A stretch of 64,000 nt of DNA from Mycolicibacterium sp. CBMA 234. Its GTDB lineage: Bacteria; Actinomycetota; Actinomycetes; Mycobacteriales; Mycobacteriaceae. Under the pieces are notes generated by a model that had not been told where the DNA came from, ran no database searches, and saw only the letters and a program-made list of their open reading frames with translations. The translations under genes were made by a program, and so were the position numbers. Below, in pieces: positions 51,422-59,961 of the stretch (position 1 is the first letter of the stretch; each line of letters starts with the position of its first letter). The DNA is taken from NCBI RefSeq assembly GCF_009729415.1, contig NZ_MPKW01000030.1:124001-188000 (forward strand), written 5' to 3'.

Positions 51422-53163
51422 TCGAGCGGTACCGGCTCGAGAATCTCCGTACGGGCCTCCGGAGCCGCGGCCCGCAGCGCGTCGGCCGATTCGTCGTCGG
51501 GCTGGGTCTGCGACAGCACCTCGGCCTCGACCCGCGCCAGGTACGTCGCCACCTCGCGGTCGATGTCCTCGGCGCTCCAACCCAACACTGGCGCAACAAC
51601 TTCCGCGACTTCACGGGCACAGTCGACACCGCGGTGCTGGTACTCGATGGAGATCCGCATCCGGCGGGCCAGGATGTCCTCAAGGTGCAGCGCACCTTCG
51701 GCGGCGGCCGCGTACCAGGCCTCGACCTTGAGATACACCGGCGCCTCGGTGATGGGCTCCAGCAGCTCGGGCCTCTCGCGGGCCATGTCCAGCACCTCGC
51801 CGATCAGCGAGCCGTAGCGATCCAGCAGGTGCCGCACCCGGTAGGGATGCAGACCGTAATGCTGGCCGACGTGTTCGGTCTGGTTGATCAGAGCGAAATA
51901 GCCGTCCGCGCCGAGTAGCGGCACCTTCTCCGTGATGGATGGTGCCACCCGGGTCGGCACGAACTCGCTTGCCGCGTCAATAGCGTCCTCGCCCATCACC
52001 CGGTAGGTCGTGTACTTACCGCCGGCGATGGCGACCAGGCCCGGGGCAGGCACCGCGACCGCATGCTCGCGGGACAGTTTGGAGGTCTCTTCGCTCTCTC
52101 CGGCCAGCAGCGGCCGCAGCCCGGCGTAGACGCCGTCGATGTCGTCGTGGTTGAGCGGCGTAGCCAGCACCTTGTTGACTTGCCCGAGGATGTAGTCGAT
52201 GTCGGCTTTGGTGGCCGCCGGATGCGCAAGGTCCAGGTTCCAGTCGGTGTCGGTGGTGCCGATGATCCAGTGCGTCCCCCACGGGATCACGAACAGCACC
52301 GACTTCTCGGTCCGCAGGATGATCGCCACTTCACTGACGATCCGGTCGCGCGGCACCACGATGTGCACGCCCTTGGAGGCACGGACCCGGAAGCGGCCAC
52401 GCTGCTTCGACAGGGCTTGAATCTCGTCAGTCCACACGCCAGTGGCGTTGACCACAACGTGGCCGCACACCTCGGTCACCGCGCCGGTCTCGGAATCGCG
52501 GACCCGTACACCCGTGACCCGGTCACCCTCACGCAGCAGCGCGACGACCTGCGTCGAGGTGCGGACCACCGCGCCGTAGTGCGCCGCGGTGCGCGCGACG
52601 GTCATGGTGTGCCGGGCGTCGTCGACGACGGTGTCGTAGTAGCGGATGGCGCCGACCAACGAACTGCGCTTGAGCCCGGGCGCCAGCCGCAGAGCGCCCG
52701 CCTTGAGCAGGTGCTTCTGCGCGGGCACCGACTTGGCGCCGCCGAGCTGGTCGTACAGGAAGATGCCGGCGGCGATGTAGGGGCGCTCCCAGATCCGCTT
52801 GGTCAGCGGAAACAGGAATGGCAGCGGCTTCACGAGGTGTGGCGCCAGGGTCGTCAGCGACAGCTCGCGTTCGTACAGCGCTTCGCGGACCAGGCCGAAC
52901 TCCAGCTGCTCCAGGTAGCGCAGGCCGCCGTGGAACATCTTGCTGCTGCGGCTGGACGTACCGGAGGCGAAGTCGCGCGCCTCGACGAGGGCCACCTTCA
53001 GCCCGCGGGTCGCCGCGTCGAGCGCCGCACCGGCGCCGACCACGCCGCCGCCGATCACGATGACGTCGAACTGCTCGGCGCCCAACCGGTTCCACGCGGT
53101 TTCGCGCTGGTCCGGGCCCAACAGGGTCTGGCCGTTGCCCGGACCGGGAATCGGGTCACTCAC
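51418..53163 (-). CDS. glpD2: Glycerol-3-phosphate dehydrogenase (FAD, membrane-associated)
   Basis: 581 aa, full length for GlpD. VIVIGGGVVGAGAALDAATRG binds FAD; ARDFASGTSSRSSKMFHGGLRYLEQ, RASKGVHIVVPRDRI and IIGTTDTDW are the family's blocks, and the C-terminal DAO_C domain follows. It oxidises glycerol-3-phosphate to DHAP and feeds electrons to the menaquinone pool. GTG 53163 has GAGGAG upstream. The order glpD2-lpdA matches Rv3302c-Rv3303c; lpdA is upstream on the same strand, 73 bp away, with a small GTAGGC/GCCTAC hairpin between them. Confidence 0.96.
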   Translation of the reverse strand: MSDPIPGPGNGQTLLGPDQRETAWNRLGAEQFDVIVIGGGVVGAGAALDAATRGLKVALVEARDFASGTSSRSSKMFHGGLRYLEQLEFGLVREALYERELSLTTLAPHLVKPLPFLFPLTKRIWERPYIAAGIFLYDQLGGAKSVPAQKHLLKAGALRLAPGLKRSSLVGAIRYYDTVVDDARHTMTVARTAAHYGAVVRTSTQVVALLREGDRVTGVRVRDSETGAVTEVCGHVVVNATGVWTDEIQALSKQRGRFRVRASKGVHIVVPRDRIVSEVAIILRTEKSVLFVIPWGTHWIIGTTDTDWNLDLAHPAATKADIDYILGQVNKVLATPLNHDDIDGVYAGLRPLLAGESEETSKLSREHAVAVPAPGLVAIAGGKYTTYRVMGEDAIDAASEFVPTRVAPSITEKVPLLGADGYFALINQTEHVGQHYGLHPYRVRHLLDRYGSLIGEVLDMARERPELLEPITEAPVYLKVEAWYAAAAEGALHLEDILARRMRISIEYQHRGVDCAREVAEVVAPVLGWSAEDIDREVATYLARVEAEVLSQTQPDDESADALRAAAPEARTEILEPVPLD

Positions 53164-53236
53164 GGCGGAACTCCTCGTGGTTACTCGTCGGTAGGCCTTG
53201 CAGGACGAGCCTACGTGCTCGGCCCTGATTCGTGCG

Positions 53237-54652
53237 TCAGTCCAAGTCGTCGTGTGCCATGAGTCGGCGGGCGGTCTCGACGATCGAGCCCGACAACGAC
53301 GGATACACCGACAGCGTCTGGGCCAGGTCCGTCACCGAGATGCGGTTCTGCACCGCCAGCGCGATCGGCAGGATCAATTCGGACGCAATCGGCGCAACCA
53401 CCACGCCGCCGATGACCACGCCGGTCGCCGGGCGGCAGAAAATCTTCACGAAACCGTGCTCGAGCAACGACATCTTGGCCCGGGCGTTGGTGTTCAGCGG
53501 CAGCATCAACGTGCGGGCCGGGACGGCGCCGCTGTCGATGGCGGTCTGCGGCACACCGACCGCCGCGATCTCCGGGTGCGTGAACACCGCGGCCGCGACG
53601 GTGCGCAGGCGGATCGGCGAAACCCCTTCGCCCAGCGCGTGATACATCGCGATACGGCCCTGCATGGCGGCCACCGAAGCCAGCGGCAGCAGGCCCGTGC
53701 AGTCGCCCGCGGCGTAGATACCCGGGGCCGTTGTGCGCGACACCCGGTCCACCGTCAGGTAATTGCCCGGGCCGAGTTCGATGCCGACCTTCTCGAGTCC
53801 CAGCCCCTCGGTGTTGGGCACTGAACCGATGCTCATCAGGACGTGACTGCCCTCGACGGTCCGGCCGTCAGCCAGGTTGACCTTGGCGCCGGTGTCGGTG
53901 CGGACCACTGAATCGGCGCGGGCGTTCTTGACCAGCCGCACGCCGCGCTCGTTGAAGGACACCTCGAGCACCGCCGCGGCGTCAGAGTCTTCGTGCGGGA
54001 GGATCTGGTCGCGACTGGCCACCACGGTGACCTTGACGCCCAGTTCGGTGTACGCATTGCAGAACTCGGCGCCGGTGACACCGGAGCCAACGATGATCAG
54101 ATGCTCGGGCAGCTCGGTGAGGTCGTAGAGCTGGCGCCAGTTGAGGATCCGCTCACCGTCGGGCTTGGCGTTGGGCAGCACGCGGGGGCTGGCGCCGGTG
54201 GCGATGAGCACGACGTCGGCCTTCAGCACGCCGGTCCGCCCGTCTGGCGTCGTGACTTTGACGCGGTGGTGCGCCATGCCCGGGATGTCGTCAACCAGCT
54301 CGCCGCAGCCGGCCACCACGTTGACCCCGGCGCGCAGCAACTGGCCGCCGATGTCGACGGATTGGCTGCGGGCCAGCGTCTTCACCCGGTTGTTGATCTG
54401 CGTCAGCGAGATTTTGGCGTCCTCGACATGGAGGTCGAAGCCCAGCCCGCTGGCGCGGCGCAACTCGGTGCGCACGCCGCTAGAGGCGATGAATGTCTTG
54501 GACGGCACGCAGTCCCACAGCACGCAGGCGCCGCCGATACCGTCCCGGTCGACGACTGTGACTTCCGTCGCCTCAGGGCCGTAGCCGGCAGCGACGAGGG
54601 CTGCTTCATAGCCGGCGGGACCGCCGCCGATGATCACGATGCGGGTAACCAC
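53237..54652 (-). CDS. lpdA: LpdA: NAD(P)H-quinone reductase-like flavoprotein disulfide reductase
   Basis: 471 aa. IVIIGGGPAGYEAAL (FAD), then GGACVLWDCVPSKTFI, where the usual C-x4-C redox pair reads C-V-L-W-D-C. IVGSGVTGAEFCNAY (NAD), YAAGDCTGLLPLASVAAMQGR and a C-terminal dimer domain complete it. Its M. tuberculosis counterpart (Rv3303c) reduces quinones and nitro compounds rather than lipoamide. The GTG at 54652 is used. The expected His of the dimerisation site is replaced by the HPEIAAVG region without the HAHPT motif, as in that subgroup. Confidence 0.93.
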   Translation of the reverse strand: MVTRIVIIGGGPAGYEAALVAAGYGPEATEVTVVDRDGIGGACVLWDCVPSKTFIASSGVRTELRRASGLGFDLHVEDAKISLTQINNRVKTLARSQSVDIGGQLLRAGVNVVAGCGELVDDIPGMAHHRVKVTTPDGRTGVLKADVVLIATGASPRVLPNAKPDGERILNWRQLYDLTELPEHLIIVGSGVTGAEFCNAYTELGVKVTVVASRDQILPHEDSDAAAVLEVSFNERGVRLVKNARADSVVRTDTGAKVNLADGRTVEGSHVLMSIGSVPNTEGLGLEKVGIELGPGNYLTVDRVSRTTAPGIYAAGDCTGLLPLASVAAMQGRIAMYHALGEGVSPIRLRTVAAAVFTHPEIAAVGVPQTAIDSGAVPARTLMLPLNTNARAKMSLLEHGFVKIFCRPATGVVIGGVVVAPIASELILPIALAVQNRISVTDLAQTLSVYPSLSGSIVETARRLMAHDDLD

Positions 54653-54712
54653 GGCTATATCTAACCCTGAGTTGGCTGTTGGCCGCCGGACAACTAGCCG
54701 TAGGCTTGCCTG

Positions 54713-55180
54713 GTGCCGCTCTACGCCGCTTACGGGTCGAACATGCATCCGGAGCAGATGCTGCAGCGGGCCCCTCATTCCCCGATGGCGGCCACGGGGT
54801 GGCTGCATGGCTGGCGCCTGACGTTTGCCGGCGCGGACATCGGCTGGGAGGGCGCGCTGGCGACGCTGGTCCAGGACCCTATGGCCAAGGTCTTCGTCGT
54901 GCTCTACGACATGACCCGCGAGGACGAGGACCTCTTGGACCGCTGGGAAGGCGCCGAGCTGGGCATCCACAAGAAGATCCGGTGCCGCGTGAATCGGGTG
55001 TCGTCGGACACCTCGACCGACCCCGTGCTGGCCTGGCTGTACGTGGTCGACGCCTGGGAAGGCGGGCTACCGTCCGCGCGCTACCTGGGAGTCATGGCCG
55101 AGGCCGCCGAGATCGCCGGCGCCCCCGCTGACTACGTGCACCACCTTCGGACCCGCCCGTCCCGCAATATCGGGCCGTAG
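54713..55180 (+). CDS. Gamma-glutamylcyclotransferase-fold protein
   Basis: 155 aa. YAAYGSNMHPEQM (the YGSN substrate loop), VLYDMTREDEDLLDRWEG (the catalytic Glu region) and a W-LYVVDAWEGG strand belong to the GGCT/AIG2 fold. It may act on gamma-glutamyl amines or peptides; the substrate is not known. The GTG at 54713 is 6 nt after TAGGCT (leaderless-type). It is divergent from lpdA, as Rv3304 is in M. tuberculosis. The gene next to it there is amiA1; here the nuclease element lies between. Confidence 0.86.
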   Translation: MPLYAAYGSNMHPEQMLQRAPHSPMAATGWLHGWRLTFAGADIGWEGALATLVQDPMAKVFVVLYDMTREDEDLLDRWEGAELGIHKKIRCRVNRVSSDTSTDPVLAWLYVVDAWEGGLPSARYLGVMAEAAEIAGAPADYVHHLRTRPSRNIGP

Positions 55181-55185
55181 CTTTC

Positions 55186-55261
55186 CGCGCTCGCTCCCCT
55201 CTCCGCGCGCGCTGCCCTCTTCCCGCGAGCGCCCCTGTCCGCGCTACCCTCTTCGCGCGAG
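55186..55261 (+). repeat. Degenerate G+C-rich tandem repeat
   Basis: Four to five imperfect copies of a 15-19-bp unit of the form CGCGC-n-CGCTnCCCTCTTC, the clearest pair being CCCTCTTCCCGCGAGCG and CCCTCTTCGCGCGAGCG (16 of 17 equal). It begins at once after the cyclotransferase stop and runs into the left inverted repeat of the nuclease element. Confidence 0.55.
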
Positions 55262-55303
55262 CGTGCGTGTTTGTCGCCAACACGCCGTTAGATGCGTGCA
55301 TTT
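55256..55303 (+). repeat. Left 48-bp inverted repeat of the nuclease element
   Basis: Begins CGCGAGCGTGCGTGTTT and ends GCGTGCATTT. Aligns without gaps to the reverse complement of 56326-56373 with 14 mismatches, most of them in the middle third. Confidence 0.65.
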
Positions 55304-55428
55304 CCGTCGCGCTCGGCGCCGGTGAGTACGACGAAATCACCACCGCCAGTTATCAACAGTTCGCGATTCATCCACAGATTGCGCGCGACCACTGTCATCG
55401 AGAGTGAGGCGACTCCAGGATCGGGGTC

Positions 55429-56316
55429 ATGAATGCCGACCTCGAAGCGCTCTTGGAAGCCCAAGGCGCAGTGGCCACCAGCGGACAAATCCTGACCTTG
55501 CAATCCCGCCGCTCGTTCAAAGCGGATCTGGAAACCGGCGTGCTACAACGCATCTGGCAAGGCATCTACTGCCGCGGCGAACCCGATGACTGGACTCGAC
55601 TACGTGGGCTCGACCTCGCGGCGGGCACACCCGTTCCCGTCTGCCTCGGAACCGCGGCATCGCTGTACGGCTTCGATACGGAGAATCCGAAGGACCTGCA
55701 TGTCCTCAATCCTTCGCACCATCAACTCCGGAAAGTCGACGGATTGGTGGTGCATCGCCGCGACGGCGCGCCGATGGCCGAGGTCCGTGGCCGGCCAGCT
55801 ACCACCGCAGCCTGGACCGCCATCGAAGTGGCCCGCTCGCTGCGTCGGCCACGAGCGCTGGCCACCTTGGACGCCGCACTGCGGTCAGGTACCTGCGACC
55901 GCGTGGAGCTTGCCCGAGCGCTGGGAAAACAGTCGGGCCGCCGAGGCGTCGTCGCGGTCCGCGAATTGCTACCACTGGCCGACCCACGCGCCGAGTCTCC
56001 GATGGAGAGCGAAGCCCGGCTGGTGATGATCGACGGCGGCTTGCCTACGCCTGAACTGCAATACGAAATCGTCGATGGCCGTGGGCAATTGCGCCGCCTG
56101 GACTTTGCTTGGCCCGAGTATCGAGTCGCAGCTGAGTACGACGGAATGGATTGGCACAGCGGAACCGAAGCGATGTTGTCTGACCGCACCCGGACGTCGG
56201 CGCTGATGGACATCCGGTGGACGGTTGTACCGATCATCTACGAGGACGTCCGGTATCGACCCGACGACTTGGTGGCGCGGATCGATGTGCGATTACGTCA
56301 CGCTCGTGCCGCGTGA
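55429..56316 (+). CDS. AbiEi-like winged helix + DUF559 (Vsr/PD-(D/E)xK) nuclease-fold protein
   Basis: 295 aa. Residues 1-50 (LEALLEAQGAVATSGQIL, GVLQRIWQGIYCRG) match the N-terminal winged helix of AbiEi-type proteins. The C-terminal 110 residues are DUF559, of the Vsr-like restriction-endonuclease fold: MESEAR (E193/E195), LDFAWPEYRVAAEYDG (D225, E230, E236, D238) and H243. Many mycobacterial genomes carry several such genes, often annotated as type IV antitoxin or DUF559 proteins with no shown function. No toxin gene is adjacent. CAGGAT lies 7 nt before the ATG. It is the sole gene between the 48-bp inverted repeats. Confidence 0.85.
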   Translation: MNADLEALLEAQGAVATSGQILTLQSRRSFKADLETGVLQRIWQGIYCRGEPDDWTRLRGLDLAAGTPVPVCLGTAASLYGFDTENPKDLHVLNPSHHQLRKVDGLVVHRRDGAPMAEVRGRPATTAAWTAIEVARSLRRPRALATLDAALRSGTCDRVELARALGKQSGRRGVVAVRELLPLADPRAESPMESEARLVMIDGGLPTPELQYEIVDGRGQLRRLDFAWPEYRVAAEYDGMDWHSGTEAMLSDRTRTSALMDIRWTVVPIIYEDVRYRPDDLVARIDVRLRHARAA

Positions 56317-56325
56317 GAGACGCCA

Positions 56326-56373
56326 AAATGCACGCGAAACGCGTTGTGTCGCGGGTAAACACGCACACTCGCG
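56326..56373 (-). repeat. Right 48-bp inverted repeat of the nuclease element
   Basis: Reverse complement begins CGCGAGTGTGCGTGTTT and ends GCGTGCATTT. It starts 9 bp after the nuclease stop and ends 1 bp before the amiA1 stop codon. Confidence 0.65.
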
Positions 56374-56374
56374 G

Positions 56375-57544
56375 TCAGAAGGAACCAGCGTGCTCGATGA
56401 TGTTGACCAGCACCCGGACGCCGACGCCGAGGGCGCGCTCGTCGAGGTCGAAGTTCGGCTGGTGCAAATCGAGCTGCGGGCCGACGCCGGGCCAGACACC
56501 GAGCCGCGCCATGGCGCCCGGCACCTCTTCGAGGTACCACGAAAAATCTTCGCCGCCACCGGATTGCTTGGTGTCGGCCAAGGCGTCCGGGCCCAGCGCT
56601 TCGATGGCGTGGGTCATGATCCGGGTCGAGACTTCCTCGTTGACCACCGGTGGCACACCACGGCGGTACAGCACCGTGTGATCCACCTTCAGTGGCGCCA
56701 TCAGCGACGAAACAATCTCGCGGACAATCGATTCCATCTCGACCCACGCATCGCGGCTGGCGGTGCGGATGGTGCCGGCCAGGGTGCCGGTCTGCGGAAT
56801 GGCATTCGAGGCGAACCCCGCGTTGACCGCGCCCCACACCATGACAGTGCTGTGCCGCGGGTCGACGCGACGCGACAGCACTCCCGGCACCCCGGTGATC
56901 AACGTGCCGAGCGCATACACCAGATCGCCCGTCAGGTGCGGACGGGACGTATGCCCGCCCGGCGAATGCAACGTGATCTCCATCTGGTCGGCCGCCGACG
57001 TGATCGGCCCCGCGATGGTGGCGACCTTGCCGACCTCCAATCGCGGATCACAGTGCAGCGCAAAGATTCTCGATACCCCCGCTAGCGCACCAGCCGAGAT
57101 GGCATCCAGCGCACCGCCGGGCATCAGTTCCTCGGCCGGCTGGAACACCAGGCGCACCCCGACCGGCAGGGTCGGCGCGGACGCCAACGCCAGCCCGGTA
57201 CCCAACAGCACCGCGGTATGTCCGTCGTGCCCGCAGGCGTGGGCCACGTTCGGGGTCTTCGACGCGAACGGCAGACCGGTGCGCTCATCCATCGGCAGCG
57301 CGTCCATGTCGGCGCGCAACGCGATCCGCGGCCTGTCCTCCGGACCGAAATCACAGGTCAGCCCAGTGCCGCCGGGAAGAATCTTCGGATTCAGCCCGGC
57401 CTCGGCCAGCCGCGTCGCGACGAACTTAGTGGTTTCGAACTCCTGGCGACCCAGTTCGGGATGCGAGTGCAAGTGCCGGCGCCAGCCGACCATGTCGCCG
57501 TAGTTCGTCGCCAGCCACCGCTCGGCGTAGTCCGAGAGGCTCAT
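56375..57544 (-). CDS. amiA1: M20-family amidohydrolase AmiA1
   Basis: 389 aa. WRRHLHSHPELGRQEFET, ALRADMDALPM, AHACGHDGHTAVLLG and FQPAEELMPGGA give the metal ligands (His, Asp, Glu, His) of M20D peptidases/aminoacylases that hydrolyse N-acyl or amide bonds. Dimerisation domain: HSPGGHTSRPH. Homologue of Rv3305c, with the same length. Its ATG overlaps the amiB1 stop (ATGA), so the two are co-translated. The inverted repeat of the nuclease element abuts its stop codon. Confidence 0.92.
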   Translation of the reverse strand: MSLSDYAERWLATNYGDMVGWRRHLHSHPELGRQEFETTKFVATRLAEAGLNPKILPGGTGLTCDFGPEDRPRIALRADMDALPMDERTGLPFASKTPNVAHACGHDGHTAVLLGTGLALASAPTLPVGVRLVFQPAEELMPGGALDAISAGALAGVSRIFALHCDPRLEVGKVATIAGPITSAADQMEITLHSPGGHTSRPHLTGDLVYALGTLITGVPGVLSRRVDPRHSTVMVWGAVNAGFASNAIPQTGTLAGTIRTASRDAWVEMESIVREIVSSLMAPLKVDHTVLYRRGVPPVVNEEVSTRIMTHAIEALGPDALADTKQSGGGEDFSWYLEEVPGAMARLGVWPGVGPQLDLHQPNFDLDERALGVGVRVLVNIIEHAGSF

Positions 57545-58755
57545 CCGCGCCCTACCTTCACTCGTTGCTCAACTGCTGCCCGATCCACCATCCGCTGCAG
57601 CACCCGGGCTCGCTCGTCAGGAGCTTGTGCCAGCGCAACCACGGTGCGCGCCAACATGATTGCACCCTCAGTGACGGCCTTGTCGGCGCTCGGCCCGGCC
57701 GCCGCGACGGTGAACTCCGGTTGATGGATCGACGCCCCGTTGGCCTCGATGCCCACCACCGGATGGATACCCGGCATCACCCGCGTCACATTGCCCATAT
57801 CGGTACTACCAAGGGGCAGAGAGACTTCCAGGTCCACCGGCAGTGGGGACCGGTCCAGCCGCTCCATCTCCGCGCGAAACACCGTCGTCAACCACGGGTC
57901 CGGTGCCAGCGCGTCGTATCGGGGTGACACTTCGGTCAATTCATGGGAGCAGCCGGCAGCCATCGCGCCGGCTGCGAAGCACGCCGCCATCCGCGCTTCC
58001 AATTCATCCAACGACGACGACTCCGTGGCCCGCATGGTGTAGAGCAATTCCGCTTGCGCCGGAATGATATTCGGCGCCTGACCACCATCGGTGACGATGC
58101 CGTGCATCATCTGGCCGGGGGCCAGCTGCTGTCGCAACAGCCCGATCGCCACCTGGGCAACGGTCACCGCGTCGGCAGCATTGATGCCCAGGTACGGGGC
58201 GACGGCGGCGTGCGACTCGCGCCCGCGGTAGGCCACAGCAATTTCGGACAGCGCCAGCGAGCGCGCCCCCGCGATGTCCACCGGTCCGGGGTGCAGCATC
58301 ACCGACGCGGCGACGTCGTCGAACACTCCGGCCTTGAGCAGCAAGGCTTTTCCGCCGCCGGCCTCTTCGGCGGGCGTGCCGATCAGCGCCACGGTGAGTC
58401 CGAGTTCGTCGGCCACTTCGGCGAGCGCCAGCGCGGTGCCGACCGCGGATGCGGCAATGATGTTGTGCCCGCAGGCATGTCCGATGCCGGGCAGCGCGTC
58501 GTACTCGGCGCAGATCCCGATGACCAGATCGCCGCTGCCGAAGTCGGCGCGGAACGCGGTGTCGAGGCCACCCGCGGCAGGCGTGACGTGGAAGCCCCGC
58601 TCAGCGACCAGCACCTGGGTCTTCGCGCAGCTGCGATCTTCGGCGAAAGCCAGTTCCGGTTCGGCGTGGATCGAGTGGGACAACTCGATCAGATCGGCGG
58701 CCCGATGCGCGACGGCATCGGTTACCGTCTGCAGTGCGTCGCCAGTGAGCATCAT
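57541..58755 (-). CDS. amiB1: M20-family amidohydrolase AmiB1
   Basis: 404 aa from ATG 58755; the next codon is also ATG (58752) and lies 6 nt after GATACT, so either may start a leaderless message. IHAEPELAFAEDRS, ICAEYDALPGIGHACGHN, GTPAEEAGGGKALLL and LHPGP carry the metal ligands. The M20 variant matches p-aminobenzoyl-glutamate hydrolase-like enzymes and Rv3306c. It is upstream of amiA1 on the same strand with a 4-nt overlap and divergent from deoD, 52 bp away. Substrates of the pair are unknown. Confidence 0.92.
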   Translation of the reverse strand: MMLTGDALQTVTDAVAHRAADLIELSHSIHAEPELAFAEDRSCAKTQVLVAERGFHVTPAAGGLDTAFRADFGSGDLVIGICAEYDALPGIGHACGHNIIAASAVGTALALAEVADELGLTVALIGTPAEEAGGGKALLLKAGVFDDVAASVMLHPGPVDIAGARSLALSEIAVAYRGRESHAAVAPYLGINAADAVTVAQVAIGLLRQQLAPGQMMHGIVTDGGQAPNIIPAQAELLYTMRATESSSLDELEARMAACFAAGAMAAGCSHELTEVSPRYDALAPDPWLTTVFRAEMERLDRSPLPVDLEVSLPLGSTDMGNVTRVMPGIHPVVGIEANGASIHQPEFTVAAAGPSADKAVTEGAIMLARTVVALAQAPDERARVLQRMVDRAAVEQRVKVGRG

Positions 58756-58807
58756 GGAAGTATCGCACCGGCCCAATGTGCGGCAGCTGGCAACTAAGCT
58801 GGTCGCC

Positions 58808-59614
58808 GTGACCGATCCGCAGGCCACCCCTGAATACGTCGCCGCTCAGGCCGCCGCAGCCATCCGTGACCGCACGGGAATCTCCAATTTCGACGTCGCC
58901 GTCGTGCTGGGGTCGGGCTGGGCGCCCGCCGCCGCAGTGCTCGGCGAGCCGCTGGCCGCCGTCTCCATGGGCGACGTCCCCGGCTTCACCCCACCGACCG
59001 CATCGGGGCACGGCGGGCAGGTCCTGGCGCTGCAGGTCGGCGGCCGCAACGTGCTGGTCCTACTGGGGCGCATTCACGCCTACGAGGGCCATGACCTGCG
59101 CCATGTCGTCCATCCGGTGCGTTCCGCGATTGCCGCGGGCGCACGGACTGTGGTGCTGACCAACGCCGCCGGCGGGCTGCGCGAGGAGTACTCCGTGGGC
59201 CAGCCGGTGCTGATCAGCGACCACCTGAACCTGACGGCCCGTTCGCCGCTGGTCGGTGCGCAGTTCGTCGATCTGGTCGACGCCTACTCGCCGCGGCTGC
59301 GCGCGCTGGCCCGCGAGGTCGACCCGTCGCTGACCGAGGGCGTGTATGCCGGGCTGCCGGGGCCGCACTACGAGACACCTGCCGAAATCCGGATGCTGCG
59401 GACGCTCGGTGCCGACCTGGTCGGCATGTCGACGGTGCACGAGACCATCGCGGCCCGCGCCGGGGGCGCCGAGGTGCTGGGCATCTCGATGGTGACCAAC
59501 CTGGCCGCCGGCATGACCGGCGAGCCGTTGAGTCATGCCGAGGTGCTGGAGGCAGGGCGGCAGTCCGCAGCCCGCATGGGTGCTCTGTTGGCCGAGGTAC
59601 TGGCGAGGTTGTAG
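58808..59614 (+). CDS. deoD: Purine nucleoside phosphorylase
   Basis: 268 aa, equal in length to M. tuberculosis Rv3307. VVLGSGWAPAA is the phosphate loop, GRIHAYEGHD (phosphate and base), TNAAGG and LPGPHYETPAEIRML, and the base-binding E and N at MVTNLAAGMTGEPLSHAEV. It is the trimeric PNP type that cleaves inosine and guanosine. The GTG at 58808 is 7 nt after TAAGCT. With pmmB and upp it makes a nucleoside/pentose salvage group. Confidence 0.96.
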   Translation: MTDPQATPEYVAAQAAAAIRDRTGISNFDVAVVLGSGWAPAAAVLGEPLAAVSMGDVPGFTPPTASGHGGQVLALQVGGRNVLVLLGRIHAYEGHDLRHVVHPVRSAIAAGARTVVLTNAAGGLREEYSVGQPVLISDHLNLTARSPLVGAQFVDLVDAYSPRLRALAREVDPSLTEGVYAGLPGPHYETPAEIRMLRTLGADLVGMSTVHETIAARAGGAEVLGISMVTNLAAGMTGEPLSHAEVLEAGRQSAARMGALLAEVLARL

Positions 59615-59646
59615 GGCTGGACGATGCTTGGATTCAATGCGCAAAG

Positions 59647-59895
59647 TCAGCCAGGCGCATAGCAGCCCAACTGATAGATGAGAGTGTCGTCGATCAAGAC
59701 GGGTTCGTCTGCATAAGCCGCCAGGGCTCGAACCGCTTCGATATTCGGAATGTGAAAACAAAACGGTTCGACGGGGATGCCGTCATCCACATTCAGAATC
59801 GCTCGAATCGCAGCTTCGTTCAAACGCGTCAGGTGATGCTCTTGCACGAGCCGCTCCGTCACGGGGTCAAAGCCCTCAAGACACCAATACAACAC
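59647..59895 (-). CDS. Small hypothetical protein with lower G+C than surroundings
   Basis: 82 aa from GTG 59895 (or TTG 59892, spaced better from GGGGAG). The protein LYWCLEGFDPVTERLVQE, then NEAAIRAILNVDDGIPVEP and ADEPVLIDDTLIYQLGCY, looks like a folded small domain. The region has clearly less G+C than its neighbours and it interrupts the deoD-pmmB neighbourhood. It is divergent from pmmB with 66 bp between. No family is recognised; it may have been acquired recently. Confidence 0.55.
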   Translation of the reverse strand: MLYWCLEGFDPVTERLVQEHHLTRLNEAAIRAILNVDDGIPVEPFCFHIPNIEAVRALAAYADEPVLIDDTLIYQLGCYAPG

Positions 59896-59961
59896 GACTC
59901 CCCACAGTAAAGGCAGGGTCGTGGCTCGCGCGCACCAAATGCTTGCGAGCACAATGGCCCC

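Larger units (their letters stand above)
55256..56373. mobile_element. Candidate element: nuclease gene between 48-bp imperfect inverted repeats
   Basis: 1118 bp. Left end 55256-55303 and right end 56326-56373 are inverted copies of a 48-bp sequence with 34 identities. The outer part CGCGAGnGTGCGTGTTT and inner GCGTGCATTT are best kept. The only gene inside encodes an AbiEi/DUF559 nuclease-like protein. The right end stops 1 bp from the amiA1 stop codon. The insertion splits the Rv3304-amiA1 neighbourhood of M. tuberculosis. No target-site duplication is evident. Interpretation as mobile is inference. Confidence 0.5.

Noticed and set aside
53191..53214. GTAGGC...GCCTAC hairpin between lpdA and glpD2
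   Set aside because: Six-bp arms with a 12-nt loop are too weak to call a terminator or attenuator.
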